A stretch of 64,000 nt of DNA from Panagrolaimus kolymaensis (taxonomy: Eukaryota > Nematoda > Chromadorea > Rhabditida > Panagrolaimidae): assembly GCA_028622995.1 (NCBI GenBank), contig JAJQJQ010000025.1:930001-994000 (forward strand), read 5' to 3'. The notes under the pieces were generated by a model. That model ran no database searches and was not told the DNA's origin. It saw only the letters and a list, made by a program, of their open reading frames with translations. Made by a program: the position numbers and the translations under genes. Each line of letters opens with the position of its first letter. Positions within the stretch are counted from its first letter, which is position 1. Below are positions 35,131-45,648 of the stretch, piece by piece.

Positions 35131-36185
35131 ATGGTTAGCACAAATTATTTGGTTCTCGTGCATTTTATTATTTGCATTGGATGTTTATGTTTCATCCTTT
35201 ATACTTCGTTAGTTTTGTTGTTTAAACGACCAAAGAAAAATCAAACCATCGCTCGAACTCCGACAGTATACGGATATTTTTGGTTTACTGCATCCGCAAG
35301 TTTCCTACTTCTAATTAATTCAGCTTATATTCTCATTTATTGGAGACCCGAAAAAAATATATATAATCCTACAGCACTTTATTATATTGCGGGAATTCCA
35401 ACAATTTATGTAAATTTTGTTCCCATCGCTGATTTTTTTCTTTGCGCTGATCGATGCTTTTTGGTTGCTTTTCCTCTTTCATATCGAAAAAGTTCTCAAC
35501 TTATACTTGCAATAATTTTTGGAGGCTGTATTTTTGGTGTTGGTTTGACATATATTTTAGCGACTCGATATTTTGCTTTTTACACTCCCGACACAAGAAC
35601 TACGTGTGTGTTTTATATTTGTTTAGTCTTTCAACTCAAATATCCGATGATTATGACTTACAATAAATATGTTTTTACTGGATTAACCGCGTTTGCAGCC
35701 GGAGCTTTATTGCTTTTGAATTATCTTCGGAAAAATCTTCAAAAAGAAGTTTCAAAGAAGCTCAATAAATCTGTTTTATTGCTTTCCTTCCTCCAAATTG
35801 CTTTCACGTTTGTCCCTACTTGGACGGATGATATGGTTTTTCGGGTATGTGTCCCTAACAGAAAATGAAGAGTTGCTAAAATTAATAAAAATTCGAAAAA
35901 AATAAAAACGTTTGAATTAATAATTTTGACGAGTTTCAGCAATATTCAATCAAAAATAAATTTTGCCCAATTTTTTTGGGAATTAAATAAAATTTATCTT
36001 TCTTTTTTTAGATTACAGGTGTCCATCCCTATGATGTGTTTGGAGATTATACTTTAACTTTAACTTGCATAGACATTTCAATTTGTGTTTGGCTTTATTA
36101 TCGAGTATTTCGACGTCATTTTCTTGTATCATCATCAGTTGTTGTAAAAGTTCAAAATATTAGTAACAATGTGAAAATTAATTAA
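35131..36185 (+). CDS. Nematode 7-TM chemoreceptor (serpentine family)
   Basis: Two exons, 35131-35844 and 36012-36185, 295 aa; the junction is MVFR|ITGVHPYDVFGDY. Start at the ATG of MVSTNYLVLVHFIICIGCL; the TTG two codons earlier is not a start. Seven hydrophobic segments are visible, with a DRY-like box at the end of TM3: FLLCADRC is written here as FFLCADRCFLVAFPLSYRKS, the typical aDRc..v.fPl.Y of worm chemoreceptors. A basic loop (YLRKNLQKEVSKKLNK) precedes TM6, and the protein ends with a cytoplasmic RVFRRHFLVSSS tail. These receptors usually detect environmental or host chemicals in sensory cilia. The subfamily (Srx, Srbc, Srw and others) cannot be settled by eye. Confidence 0.8.
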
Positions 36186-36997
36186 TTTCAAAAGTATTTT
36201 TTTATGTTTTTAAATAAATAAATATATTAATGCTTCAAATAAATAATGTAAACGAATGTTTTTGAATTTAGTTAAAATATAAAAATTTAAGTTAAGAAAT
36301 TATAATGGAAAATGGGATATCTTTTTTTAAATGCAAAAATTGAATTCGCCAAATGACTCTTTTAAATATGAACCACATAAAAAAAATTTTAAAACTTTTA
36401 AATCAAAATTATAAAAGTACACACAATAAATGGAACTTTTTTAAACCAATTATTTGTTTTTTGTAAATTTTGGAGTTTACAGTAACTCGAACATTGACAG
36501 TTAAAATTAAGACACGTTTTTGGAAAATTTTGAAAATAAAGATATCACGAATTGAAATATTTGCACTATAATGCGTGATGAGAAATAGATTAAAGCAAAT
36601 TACAAAATATCTCACATCATTCATTTACTGTCAACAATTTTATCACGAAATTAGAAGTGCATTAACCTTTGTCATTTTGGCACGCGACAAGATCTCGCAT
36701 TCCGTGAATGAGAAACCTATTAGTCAACACTAAAATCCATTTTTATCTGTCACGCGAATACTAGTCTTTAACGTTTATTTGTATTTTGTGTTTTTAAACT
36801 ATCCATAAATACATAAACGCTAACCTTTAAAATGAATTATTTTGTTATAAATTTGTATAAATATAATTTTATTATTTGAGCTTTTCTTAAAACAAAACTA
36901 TGAAGAAAAAAAATTAAAATGACAAAAAATTACACAAATATTTGTTTAAAATAAATCACATTTGGTTAAACCAAAGAAAATTAATAAAATCAACGCT
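36186..36997. other. Intergenic (convergent)
   Basis: AT-rich region between the chemoreceptor 3' end and the first secreted-peptide gene. A minus-strand frame at 36409-36624 has no supporting features. Nothing else recognised. Confidence 0.55.
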
Positions 36998-37394
36998 TTA
37001 ATTCATTTTAACCAAGAAAAAGCAAGCTGCTGCACCAACCTCATTCACTGCACTTTTAAGGAGTTGGATTTCCGTTCCAATTTTGGTTCCCCTTCCATAT
37101 TCTTCCATTTGATTGCTCATGTAACCATTGAGTAAAGCTGTCAACATATTTTCTTTGATTTTGATTATTTGGGGAATCGGTAGGTAGGGTGAGTGTGGGG
37201 TAGTCTCCACGGTTTTGAGCCCGATATCGATCAGATGAGGGACCCGTTTGTTGTTGAAATTGGGTTTGTTGGTTTTGGCGATAATTATTATAGCTTGAAT
37301 CAAATTGGCGTCGAAATCGAGTGGCACTAGTAAGACTTGTTGTTGAAAATAAAATTAATAAACAGAAGAAAAGAATGAAAGTTTTTTGAAACAT
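36998..37394 (-). CDS. Small secreted prepropeptide, copy 1, C-terminus frameshifted
   Basis: The open frame 37394-37056 gives 112 aa: signal peptide MFQKTFILFFCLLILFSTTS, then RFRRQ (furin-type site) and a Gln/Asn-rich, low-complexity spacer. The frame ends NWNGNPTP. In the neighbouring frame, down to 36998, the sequence reads NQMEEYGRGTKIGTEIQLLK followed by a segment ending GAAACFFLVKMN, which lines up with the C-terminal QMKKRGTKTKIFKGAAIG module of copy 3. Copy 1 has therefore slipped frame in its last third, between about 37080 and 37150. Paralogous to copies 2 and 3 in the same orientation. Either a decaying gene or a variant with a new tail; function unknown. Confidence 0.65.
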
Positions 37395-37470
37395 TTTTTA
37401 ATAATATTTTTTTAAAAAGTCTTTAATAAATCAGTAAAGCCTTTAGATTGGATTTTTGACGACACTTTTT

Positions 37471-37483
37471 GAGGGCTTTTATA
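37471..37483 (-). promoter_or_regulatory. TATA-type promoter element of peptide copy 1
   Basis: TATAAAAGCCCTC on the minus strand, about 80 bp before the ATG, preceded by ATAAACAAACATGTGTCC. The same arrangement recurs ahead of copies 2 and 3. Confidence 0.5.
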
Positions 37484-37494
37484 GGACACATGTT

Positions 37495-37899
37495 TGTTTA
37501 TTTTAACTTTAAAAATTTTTTTAAAGTAAAGATACAACAAATAAGGTTGTCATAAAAATATTGACAAAGAATGTTTGTTTTTCCCGTTTAAATTCGTGTC
37601 ATTTCATTCCATCAATCTCCATTGAATAATTTTTTGTGATGAATAAAATGAGTTTTTAAATTTAAAAACTAAGTAGGAAAGTAAACATAAAAGCTTTTAA
37701 TTTTTTTTTGGATTGGATAAACACCAAATTTGGTTGCTATTAAAAAGGAATTCATTTCTTTTGCAATAAATTCGAGTAAAGTTAAATTGTTTTATTTTTT
37801 GAAAATACAAAAATATTGTTACTAAAAAATAATAACAAAAACAAGGTAATGTTTCAGGAAATCGCTAAAACATGAACGCAATCATTTTCCATATTTCCA
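37495..37899. other. Spacer between peptide copies 1 and 2
   Basis: AT-rich, no gene. The end nearest copy 1 resembles the regions upstream of the other copies; the end nearest copy 2 contains its out-of-frame 3' remnant up to about 37870. Confidence 0.5.
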
Positions 37900-37949
37900 C
37901 CAAGTATAAGTCGCCGCTGCGCATCCATCAATTGATGCACCTTCAAGAA

Positions 37950-38306
37950 TTATGAATTATGAATTTCGGTTCCACGTTTTTTCTTTTTGTATTCGCCAGA
38001 CATGGTGTCGCGATATTCACCGGAATTAAAGTTGCCATTATAATTTTGAAATTGATTCGATTCGCCTTGTTGGTAGCCATCATCATTTTGGCCAAATTGA
38101 TTCCATGAAGATGGGTCGTTAGTAAATCCCTGGGAATTGACTCGATTTTGGCTTGAAAATGGATCAGACAATACACCCTTCGCTGCAGCAAGTTTGGGAT
38201 AGCTTACATCATTTTGGCGTCGGAATCGTTCAGGAGAAGCTGGGGTAGCAAAAGTTTCTTGTAATAAAATTAATAAACAACAAAAAATGAAAGATTTAAA
38301 AAACAT
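37950..38306 (-). CDS. Small secreted prepropeptide, copy 2, truncated by a 14-bp insertion
   Basis: 118 aa: signal peptide MFFKSFIFCCLLILLQETFA, then RFRRQNDVSYPKL (nearly identical to copy 3), a spacer rich in Asn, Gln, Ser and Gly, and the basic KKKKRGTE before a premature stop (IHNS*). The stop lies in a double CATAATT repeat (two 7-bp units) at about 37938-37953. Skipping those 14 bp, the frame continues GTEILEGASIDGCAAATYTW and WKYGK to a stop near 37878, matching the copy 3 tail. The gene thus recently lost its C-terminal module through a short tandem duplication. Possibly a pseudogene, or one that still makes the first peptide. Confidence 0.7.
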   Translation of the reverse strand: MFFKSFIFCCLLILLQETFATPASPERFRRQNDVSYPKLAAAKGVLSDPFSSQNRVNSQGFTNDPSSWNQFGQNDDGYQQGESNQFQNYNGNFNSGEYRDTMSGEYKKKKRGTEIHNS

Positions 38307-38369
38307 TTTTTAATACTTAAAAAATTTGGAAATCAAATTTGTTGTTTTTTGTAGGTGGATTTTTGGTGA

Positions 38370-38377
38370 CTTTTATA
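38370..38377 (-). promoter_or_regulatory. TATA-type promoter element of peptide copy 2
   Basis: TATAAAAG on the minus strand, about 65-70 bp upstream of the ATG, in the context AAATAAACGAGTGC...CTTATAAAAGTCACC. Position and flank match copies 1 and 3. Confidence 0.5.
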
Positions 38378-38807
38378 AGATAATAAAGCACTCGTTTATT
38401 TGAACTTTGAAAAAAAAAATATTAAGAAAATATTTACAAAAAATTTGTATTTTTCTCTTTCAAAGTTATGCAATTTCTGATCTCCAGGGAATAACTATTA
38501 TTTGTAGATTTTTTTGATGTGTGTGAAATCGCGATAATGTGTTGCGTGAGTCTTTTAAGAACCAAGTAAATAAACAAAAAAGTTTAACTTTGAGTATTTA
38601 TTTGCTTACGGGATTTATTTCATTTTCGACTTAAGCAAACAAAAACATTTTTTAAAGTAATGATTTAGAAAAAAAATCAAGAAATATATCCTTGCAATAA
38701 TTAATCGTTTTTAAACTTAAAATTTTTTATTTGAATTATTAAAAATTAATATAGTAATAAAAAAGTACGAAGAAAAGATATTTCACAAAAATACATGGAC
38801 ACAACAA

Positions 38808-39134
38808 TCATTTTCCATGCTTCCACCAAGTATAAGCTGCTGCAGCACCAGCTCCAATTGCTGCACCTTTAAAAATTTTAGTTTTAGTTCCACGTTTTTT
38901 CATTTGATGTTGTTCACCAGACGACATGGGATTGGGGTTATCATTCGACGATTCACCCTCGCTTGCATAATGACTTTGATAGGCTATAACAGTGCCTCCT
39001 GGATTCTTGGATGCTTCGGAAAGCTTTGGGTAGCTTACATCATTTTGTCGTCGAAATCGAACGGCATTGCTTAGAGTTGTTGAAGACAATAAAATTAATA
39101 AACAGAAGAAAAGAATGAAAGTTTTTGGAAACAT
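38808..39134 (-). CDS. Small secreted prepropeptide, copy 3, intact; candidate bioactive or antimicrobial peptide precursor
   Basis: 108 aa. Signal peptide MFPKTFILFFCLLILLSSTT with a likely cut after SNA. Then VRFRR|QNDVSYPKLSEASKNP (RFRR would expose an N-terminal Gln), an acidic/Ser-rich spacer (YASEGESSNDNPNPMSSGEQ), then HQMKKRGTKTKIFKGAAIGA followed by GAAAAYTWWKHGK at the C-terminus. If processed after KKR, the last 27 residues form a cationic, Gly/Ala-rich peptide with a WW pair and no cysteines. Worms use such prepropeptide layouts for neuropeptide-like and antimicrobial peptides. I do not recognise the family, so function is inference. Single exon. It is the only copy of three with an undamaged tail. 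Confidence 0.78.
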   Translation of the reverse strand: MFPKTFILFFCLLILLSSTTLSNAVRFRRQNDVSYPKLSEASKNPGGTVIAYQSHYASEGESSNDNPNPMSSGEQHQMKKRGTKTKIFKGAAIGAGAAAAYTWWKHGK

Positions 39135-39206
39135 TTTTTAATTCAAAAGTAAATGAGAAAATTTTTAGAAAAAAACTTTAAGATTGAAGTGTAGTAAAGT
39201 TTCTTG

Positions 39207-39218
39207 GAGCTTTATATA
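39207..39218 (-). promoter_or_regulatory. TATA-type promoter element of peptide copy 3
   Basis: TATATAAAGCTC on the minus strand, about 75-85 bp upstream of the ATG, preceded by ATAAACATGTGT as in copy 1. Confidence 0.5.
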
Positions 39219-39911
39219 ACACATGTTTATTTGATCTTTAAGATTCAAAAAAATGAGTATCAAAAATATTTACAAAAAAATATGTTTTTTACTTTAAAAA
39301 TTATGCTATTTTTGATCTCCACGGAATAAATATTAGACTTCTATGTGTGTAAACTCACGATTAGGAGAGCAATTGAAATCTTAGAAAAGTAAGTAAATAA
39401 ACAAAAAAGTTTAACTCTTTGCTTTTTTATTTGTTTTTGCCTATTTCCATTTTTTGTTAGTAAGAAACATTTTTTTTTCGAGATAATCAACTTTGTTTCT
39501 GGATAAGCAAAATATGTATGTGCAAAAAATGAATAAATTAATTTAATAAATTATTGCAAGTATACTTTTATTTTTGTCATTTATTCGGCGTATGCTGTAT
39601 CCAATTTTAAAGAAGTTAAATTTAATGTTAATCTGTAACATGAATTGCACCCAATAATTTTTATTAAAAATATATATAAGAGCCATAATTTAAAAATAAA
39701 ATCTTTAAAGTATCTCATTACAATAAAAAGTTTTAAAGCTTTTGCACCTAATATTTTAAAGTTAAAATTAGCCCAAATTTTTTACCAAGAAAAACGGAAG
39801 CATTCATGAAACTATAATTAAGAGAAAAAAGCGATGTTAGTTTTAATTTTTTTTAATTTTACAAAAATAAAACAGTAAAAGTTGGTTGCTTTTTATATTC
39901 TACCTACGAAA
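39219..39911. other. Intergenic, divergent promoters of peptide copy 3 and the second chemoreceptor
   Basis: AT-rich. The part nearest copy 3 resembles the upstream regions of copies 1 and 2 (AACAAAAAAGTTTAACT text also at about 38570), so the duplication unit included promoter DNA. No gene seen. Confidence 0.5.
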
Positions 39912-40898
39912 ATGAATGAAGTAACTTTTAATATTATTTATTTTTTTGAAATGTTTGTGAATATTTTTCTTTTGTTTATGAATCTTTTGGTTTCAATATT
40001 TCTTTGCAAAGAATTTCGAACAAGTAAATCACTCTTTAAAACACCATATTTTTATATATTAAATTCATTTTACATCATTGAAATGGTTTTCACTGTTTGT
40101 TGGGTTTATGGAAGAACACGAAATTATAACATGGATGATCCAATCATGCCAGTGATTTTAGTGGTTCAATGGTATTGTTATGGGTTAAACGGAATGTGGG
40201 AAGCTGTATTGGGTTTAACTCGATGTACAGTTTTAGCATTTCCGGAAGTTCATAAAAAAGTAAGTCAATCATTTAAATACAATAATTTTTAATAGTAATC
40301 TTTTTTTAAACTAAAAATTAAAAATACTTGAATTTTGTATTATTTTTATGAAACATCGCGTTTTCAGCTCTTTGAAGGAAAACGCTGGATATTTTTCTTT
40401 GCTCTCATTTATCTTTTTCCGTTTATGTGTAATCCGGATGCTTTCTTTTTTGCTGATTGTAAATTTATGTCTTCTAACGCTGAAGGCTGCCTTCAATATC
40501 GAATTGATACCATTTATCGAAATGCATACGTTAATATGATTTTAGCTGTTTTATGCTTAATTTTTCTTGTCATTGGTTTATTATTTTCACCTAAAATGTA
40601 TAATGAAAATCAAAAAGCTAAAATGGAGCGTCGATTAATTTTACAAACTTCTCTTTCGGCTGTGTCCTTGTTATTACTTTATGCTGAAATGTTTCATCCA
40701 TTATTTGATGCAGAATATGATTATAAAGTTATGTCATATTTTTTTTGGATGATGCAATATTATCCTTCAATGTTTATTATATTTTTTATAAATCCAACTA
40801 TGAGAAAAGAATTCGCAGGATACTACTTTCCATGGATCCTAAAACAAATTGATAAATTCAATAATAGTACCTCTGTAGAACCTTATGAAAATAGCTGA
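39912..40898 (+). CDS. Nematode 7-TM chemoreceptor
   Basis: Two exons, 39912-40259 and 40368-40898, 292 aa; the junction is VHKK|LFEGKRWIFFF. Start ATG at 39912 (MNEVTFNIIYFFEMFVNIFL). Seven hydrophobic stretches are present; the TM3 end reads LGLTRCTVLAFPEVHKK, the usual NR...fP..hkk position of serpentine receptors. An extracellular loop carries Cys residues (FADCKFMSSNAEGCLQY), TM5 is VNMILAVLCLIFLVIGLLF, a basic loop follows (KAKMERRLILQTSL), and TM7 ends with FFINPTMRKEF. Sensory receptor by family; ligand and subfamily unknown. It differs enough from the receptor at 35131 that this is not a recent tandem copy. Confidence 0.8.
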
Positions 40899-41567
40899 AT
40901 CTAATAAACATTCTTGTTTAATTTTTAGTAAATAAAAGATGCATATTAAAAAAACCAAGTGTTAAACCCTTTTACAAAATAAAAAAAGCAAGGCTGAAGC
41001 AAAAAAACGTGACTCGACGATTCAAGGAGTAAGTACCTCGTCGAGCACCTTCAAAAAAATTTTAAATCCAAATAACCTATAATTTTCTTTTATTTTAGTT
41101 TTTTATTTTATTTATTTTTTTTTTGCAAAAATTAAATAAAAGGATGTAGGCGAACAAACAATAATTCTGAAAAACTAACATTTCTCGAGAATCTATTTTT
41201 TCTATTTTTAGCTTTAATTTTTAAAGTATTGTATTTGCAAACAAAGTTTTGCTTCCAATGAAAATAAATTTAGCCTGAATTTTTAAAAAATCATTTTAAT
41301 ACAACTTTTTCATTTTAAAATTTAAAAAAGCTACTTATTTTGATGATGGCTTTTTTTCTTCACAATAGACAAAAATACATAATTCAAAGTTTTAAAACGA
41401 TTGAAAAAAGAAGCACAAATAAATAAAGAGTTTCTTGCTTTGATTTTTTAATCAACATTTTTATTATACAATATCAAATAAAATTGCTTTAGGGAATTAA
41501 TTTTATTTTATTTTTAAATACACTTTTACTTTTGCTTTTTTTTTTATAAAAAATATTATATAATAAA
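40899..41567. other. Intergenic with a short perfect hairpin
   Basis: AT-rich. At 41013-41045 the arms CTCGACGA and TCGTCGAG enclose a 17-base loop. The arms are GC-rich compared with the surroundings. No tRNA-like or other RNA fold could be recognised. Confidence 0.5.
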
Positions 41568-42165
41568 ATGACACAATTTGGTGGCTGTTGTGGATTTCAT
41601 ATTACAGTGAGATTTTCTTTTACGTTTTTAAAAAAAAATTAATATGAAATGCATTTTTTAGACATGTGCCAAAGTAGTTGCTATTTTTGGCATTATTGGA
41701 GCTATATCAACTTTATTTTCAAGTACTTTAACATGGTGGAATATTCCATTGAGTATACTTTATTTGATTACTCATAGCTTAATTTTTATTGGAATTTGGA
41801 AAAAAGAAGGAAAATTAATTTTACCAGCTGAAATTTTTTTGGTATATTTTGTTTATAAAAAAAGATAACCGAGTTTTTTTTTAGGGATTTTGTTTAATTT
41901 TTGGTGTCATCTGCACTTTTGGGTTTCTTGTCCTTGGATGGGCCGTAACCCCAACGGATGAAGAAAACTACGCAGATGTTCAAGCAGCTAAAAGTAAGAA
42001 GTTTCATACAAAAATTTAAATAAATAAATATATATTTGTTTTTTAGTTGCACGAGTATCATTTTTAATTATGGCATGGGCGTATGTTTTTGTCTTTGCAT
42101 ACACGGCGTATGCTTTCATCGTAATTCGGCGAACTCGAAATTATTTATTAAATATCAAACAATGA
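41568..42165 (+). CDS. Small four-transmembrane protein, unknown nematode-type family
   Basis: Four short exons, 41568-41606, 41662-41841, 41885-41993 and 42047-42165, join in phase to 148 aa. Sequence: MTQFGGCCGFHITTCAKVVA, a first TM (VVAIFGIIGAISTLFSSTL), a second (PLSILYLITHSLIFIGIW), a third (FLGFCLIFGVICTFGFLVLGW) and a fourth (SFLIMAWAYVFVFAYTAYAFIVI), ending RRTRNYLLNIKQ. The CCG(F)H start before TM1 is reminiscent of small tetraspan families common in worms, but I cannot name one. Introns are 43-55 bp and end TTTTAG. The exon phases fit perfectly, which supports a real gene. Expected in a membrane; partner and role unknown. Confidence 0.75.
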
Positions 42166-42463
42166 AATTTCTCAGAATGATATTTTTTTACGAATGAAAG
42201 TTTGTAAATGAAATTTTTAGTTTGTTTGTTAATTATCGATAGCGCGCGATAGCTTCGGAAAAAAATAACAATTTTTTATTTTTTTTGTTGTAGAAAATTT
42301 ATTGAATTTAAAAGAAATAAAATATTGCAATAAATTTATAAAAAAATCAAAAATAATGTACGTGATGTGATAATAGGTTTCATAAGTTTATACCGTGAAT
42401 CACAAAATATAAATAAGTTTCGTCGAGACTTATGGAACAACATAATTTAATGAAAGACTCTTC
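42166..42463. other. Convergent spacer
   Basis: Between two 3' ends. AATAAA-type signals occur at about 42316 (+). No gene seen. Confidence 0.55.
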
Positions 42464-44812
42464 TTAATTTATGGAATGCTTTTTTTCATGTGCAGCGACT
42501 ATAGCCGCTTCAGCTCGACAAACTGCAGCCGGAAGGGTTCGTTCAGTTTTAGATTTAAAATTTCCAAGAAGTTTAGGACAATATTCTTCACCTTCAGATA
42601 TTTCATTCATCTGTAATTTTTCATTTTTACAGTTAATAAATTTTTTGAGGGTTAAATGAAACAAACCATTTTAAGCATATCAAAAATAATTTCATCGGGA
42701 ACATGAGAATCTTTTTTATATTTTGGATGTTTTTGAACAAAGTTTCTTTCCCAATGAGCTAAAGTCCAAATTTCTCCAGAAGCTCGTTTTTGAATAAATG
42801 CCAAATATTTTGTGATGGTGTCTCTAGTTTCAATATCTGATTCGGATTCATCAAGATATCGAAAAATGAGGGGAATGAGACCAGGAAAATCTTTTTCATT
42901 GCCTAAAATTATGGACATTTAAAAAAATTTCATTGTGAAACTTAAAGCATCAAAAATTAATTCGCGAACTTTTCACTGCGAAACATGAAGTAACAATTAG
43001 ATATGGAGAAAAACTAACCATTAATAATTTCATTGAGTGACATTTCTTCAGTATCGCATAAAATTTTATCATCATCCCAACAAATTTTTACTTCAGAATT
43101 CATTTGACATTTAGTTAATCGATTTCGAAAATGAAATTTTTCTTTTAAAACTGCATCCCTTTTTTGAGCACGTTGCATATTTTCGTGGACTTTTGAAATA
43201 TCGGTCACAAATACGAGATTATATGAAATTATGACTCGTGTTAATAGAACTATGAAGCAGCAATACGCAGCATTTTCAAAATCCGTTAATTGAATTTCGC
43301 AAGGTCGAAATTCCACTCGCCATCCTATTTTTGGATCCTCAACCGGTGGAGGCTTGAATCTCATATTACTCCAAACTGATGACTGAATGGATTCAAAATG
43401 CTCCGTTGAAACTAAATCATCTTGTTCAATACGTTCACCAAAAACTTGAAGGGGATCACGAATAACTAAATGTGCAATATGTTTAGCTAAATGTTCATCG
43501 ATGCCACCATTTAAAAGTTGTTGAAAATGAATTTCTTCATATTGAATTGGAACATCATTGAATGAAGCTGAAGATTCATGAAGATAGCAATCAGTGGTAT
43601 TATATCTCGATTTTGTAATAATAAATTTATTATCCTTTAATGGTTCCAATCCTCTTTCTTCGAATGTTCGATCATCACAAGATTCATCCAAAACATTCCA
43701 TCGAGAATCAACATCAGCTAAATATGATCGAAATATGGGTGTTGAAGCTGATAATGCCATAATTACAGGAGTGATGGAAGTCAATTGATCATAAAGCCAA
43801 CGAGCTTCTTCTTCATTTACAGCTTGAAAAGTAACTTGAAGGCAGCAACATCCCGTGCCTAAACCCATGTGATCCATATAAATGTGATCGGGTTTGGCGG
43901 CTTTGGCAAAATCAGGGTGGAAAAAATTTTCCTAAAATAAAAACATATATAATTGTCTTTGTTATAATTGAAATTTAGTAAAACTCACCATAAATGGCTT
44001 CGGCGTGTTAACATCTTCATAAATCGGAACATTTATTGCAACTTTTTCTCCTCGTCTACCATTAATATTTTTTAGAAAAAACATATATCTTGAATGTCCA
44101 GAATGTATAGCTTCATCAGGAAAAAATAGCGATTTTCCAATACATTCTAAACCAGTTGGATTTGGTTTTGTTGGAGGATAAGTAAAATCTGGAGCACCCA
44201 ATGATGGAAAACTAATGGACATTAAAGCTTCATCATCTTTTAATTGATCTTGAACTTGTTTTCTCCGTTTAATCATATTTGTTTCAACCATATTAAAACA
44301 AGCTAAAATTCCACCATATGGATGACCGGGTGAACCTTCAATCATAAATCCACAACTTTCTGGTGACCATATAGTTGAATTATCTTTTCCCATCATATCA
44401 TTAAGTTCTTCATGACCTTGAAGTTGAGCTAGAACTTCAACCCCGCGAAGAGCTACCCTAGCTTTTTTTGATTTTTCATCAAATTTTATTATAGCATATT
44501 CGATTTCATCACCCCATCGAAATATATCATCTTTACGATCTTTAGCTATTTTGTAATGATTTATAAATTGAATAATCGCATGCTTCTAAAAAATGAAAAA
44601 AATTTGACATTCAAAAATAGTTAAAAAGCTGGGAATTTAACTTTAAAGAAAATGCTTGATTTTCTCGTTCATGGATATTTTTCGTAATTTTGAATCTTAT
44701 TTTTTATCCAATAACTTCCAAATTTTCTTTGAGAAATACTTACTTTAATATACTCAATATGAGGGATTATTTCTTTCCATGGCATTGGTTCACCATCCAA
44801 TAAAATACCCAT
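42464..44812 (-). CDS. gcs-1: Glutamate-cysteine ligase catalytic subunit (first step of glutathione synthesis)
   Basis: Five exons: 44812-44744, 44585-43989, 43931-43019, 42902-42667 and 42610-42464, 653 aa, the usual length for animal GCLC. It joins L-glutamate and L-cysteine with ATP, the rate-limiting step of glutathione synthesis in the cytosol. Landmarks: [30 protein letters not shown] (substrate/metal-binding Glu residues); PEYG-equivalent [65 protein letters not shown]; and a C-terminal region ending EKKHSIN. All splice phases fit and there is no break. In C. elegans the orthologue is controlled by the stress factor SKN-1; I could not identify a convincing SKN-1 site by eye upstream. 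The gene symbol follows the worm name. Confidence 0.95.
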
Positions 44813-45648
44813 GTTTCAATAATTATAATATTAAATAAGTTTGAAATAATAAATTAAAATATATAATAATAATAAAAAGTTAAAACAGAAATAAATTTAG
44901 TTTGCTTTTTTTGTTCAACTTTGGTTTTTTTGAAAATGAAAAATAATACTTATATATAAAAGGGGATGGAAAAAATTTCAAAAAAAGTCCAACGAGATTG
45001 ACACAATAAAAGCGCAAAATAATAACTAAAATTTTTAAGTACTTTGTTATTTTATCAACAACATATGATGATAGATAGAGAGAAAGAGAGTTTCGAGCAA
45101 CACACTACACTTTGCGCGTGTTGATAGCTAATAAGAGAAAAGTTATTTCACGATGTTGCTCATTTAGCGATTTTTTTGGAAACATCGAACGATAAAATTT
45201 TGAAAAAGCGCGCAAACAACATTTCTTTCTTTTTTTAAAGTTGCAAAATAACGAAAACACTTTCATATGTGTTTTCGATGCGCTGCTTTTTTGTTGTTGA
45301 CAAACATCTATTTGTTTATTGAAGGAATTGCAGCTACTGCAAGAAGAAGAAGAAGCACGCGGCGATGTAGTTGTTTTCTAAAAATTTATTCTTTCGCTTA
45401 ATATTGTTTATTCTATTTTTGGTCATTTTTTGTTGCCTTTTTTAGAAGGTGTTTTGAAATCATTTTTAGTAGCATGCTTGTACATATTTTTTTCTGAAAA
45501 AAGCAGATGGTCAAAAATAGCATAAACTTTATAATTTTTCTAAAAAAATTTCCTTTCGTTTTTATTGGTGGTTATAATTTTTGAAGGATTTTTTGTATGA
45601 AAATTTTATTTTTTATAAGCCAAAACTATATTGTTAATAAAAAAAAGT
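44813..45648. other. Upstream region of GCLC and 3' flank of chemoreceptor 3
   Basis: Contains a GA-rich tract (about 45072-45090, GATAGATAGAGAGAAAGAGA) and a short GAA run (about 45343-45357). 45100-45300 is less AT-rich than average. These may be promoter sequence for the minus-strand GCLC; no further gene found. Confidence 0.45.
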
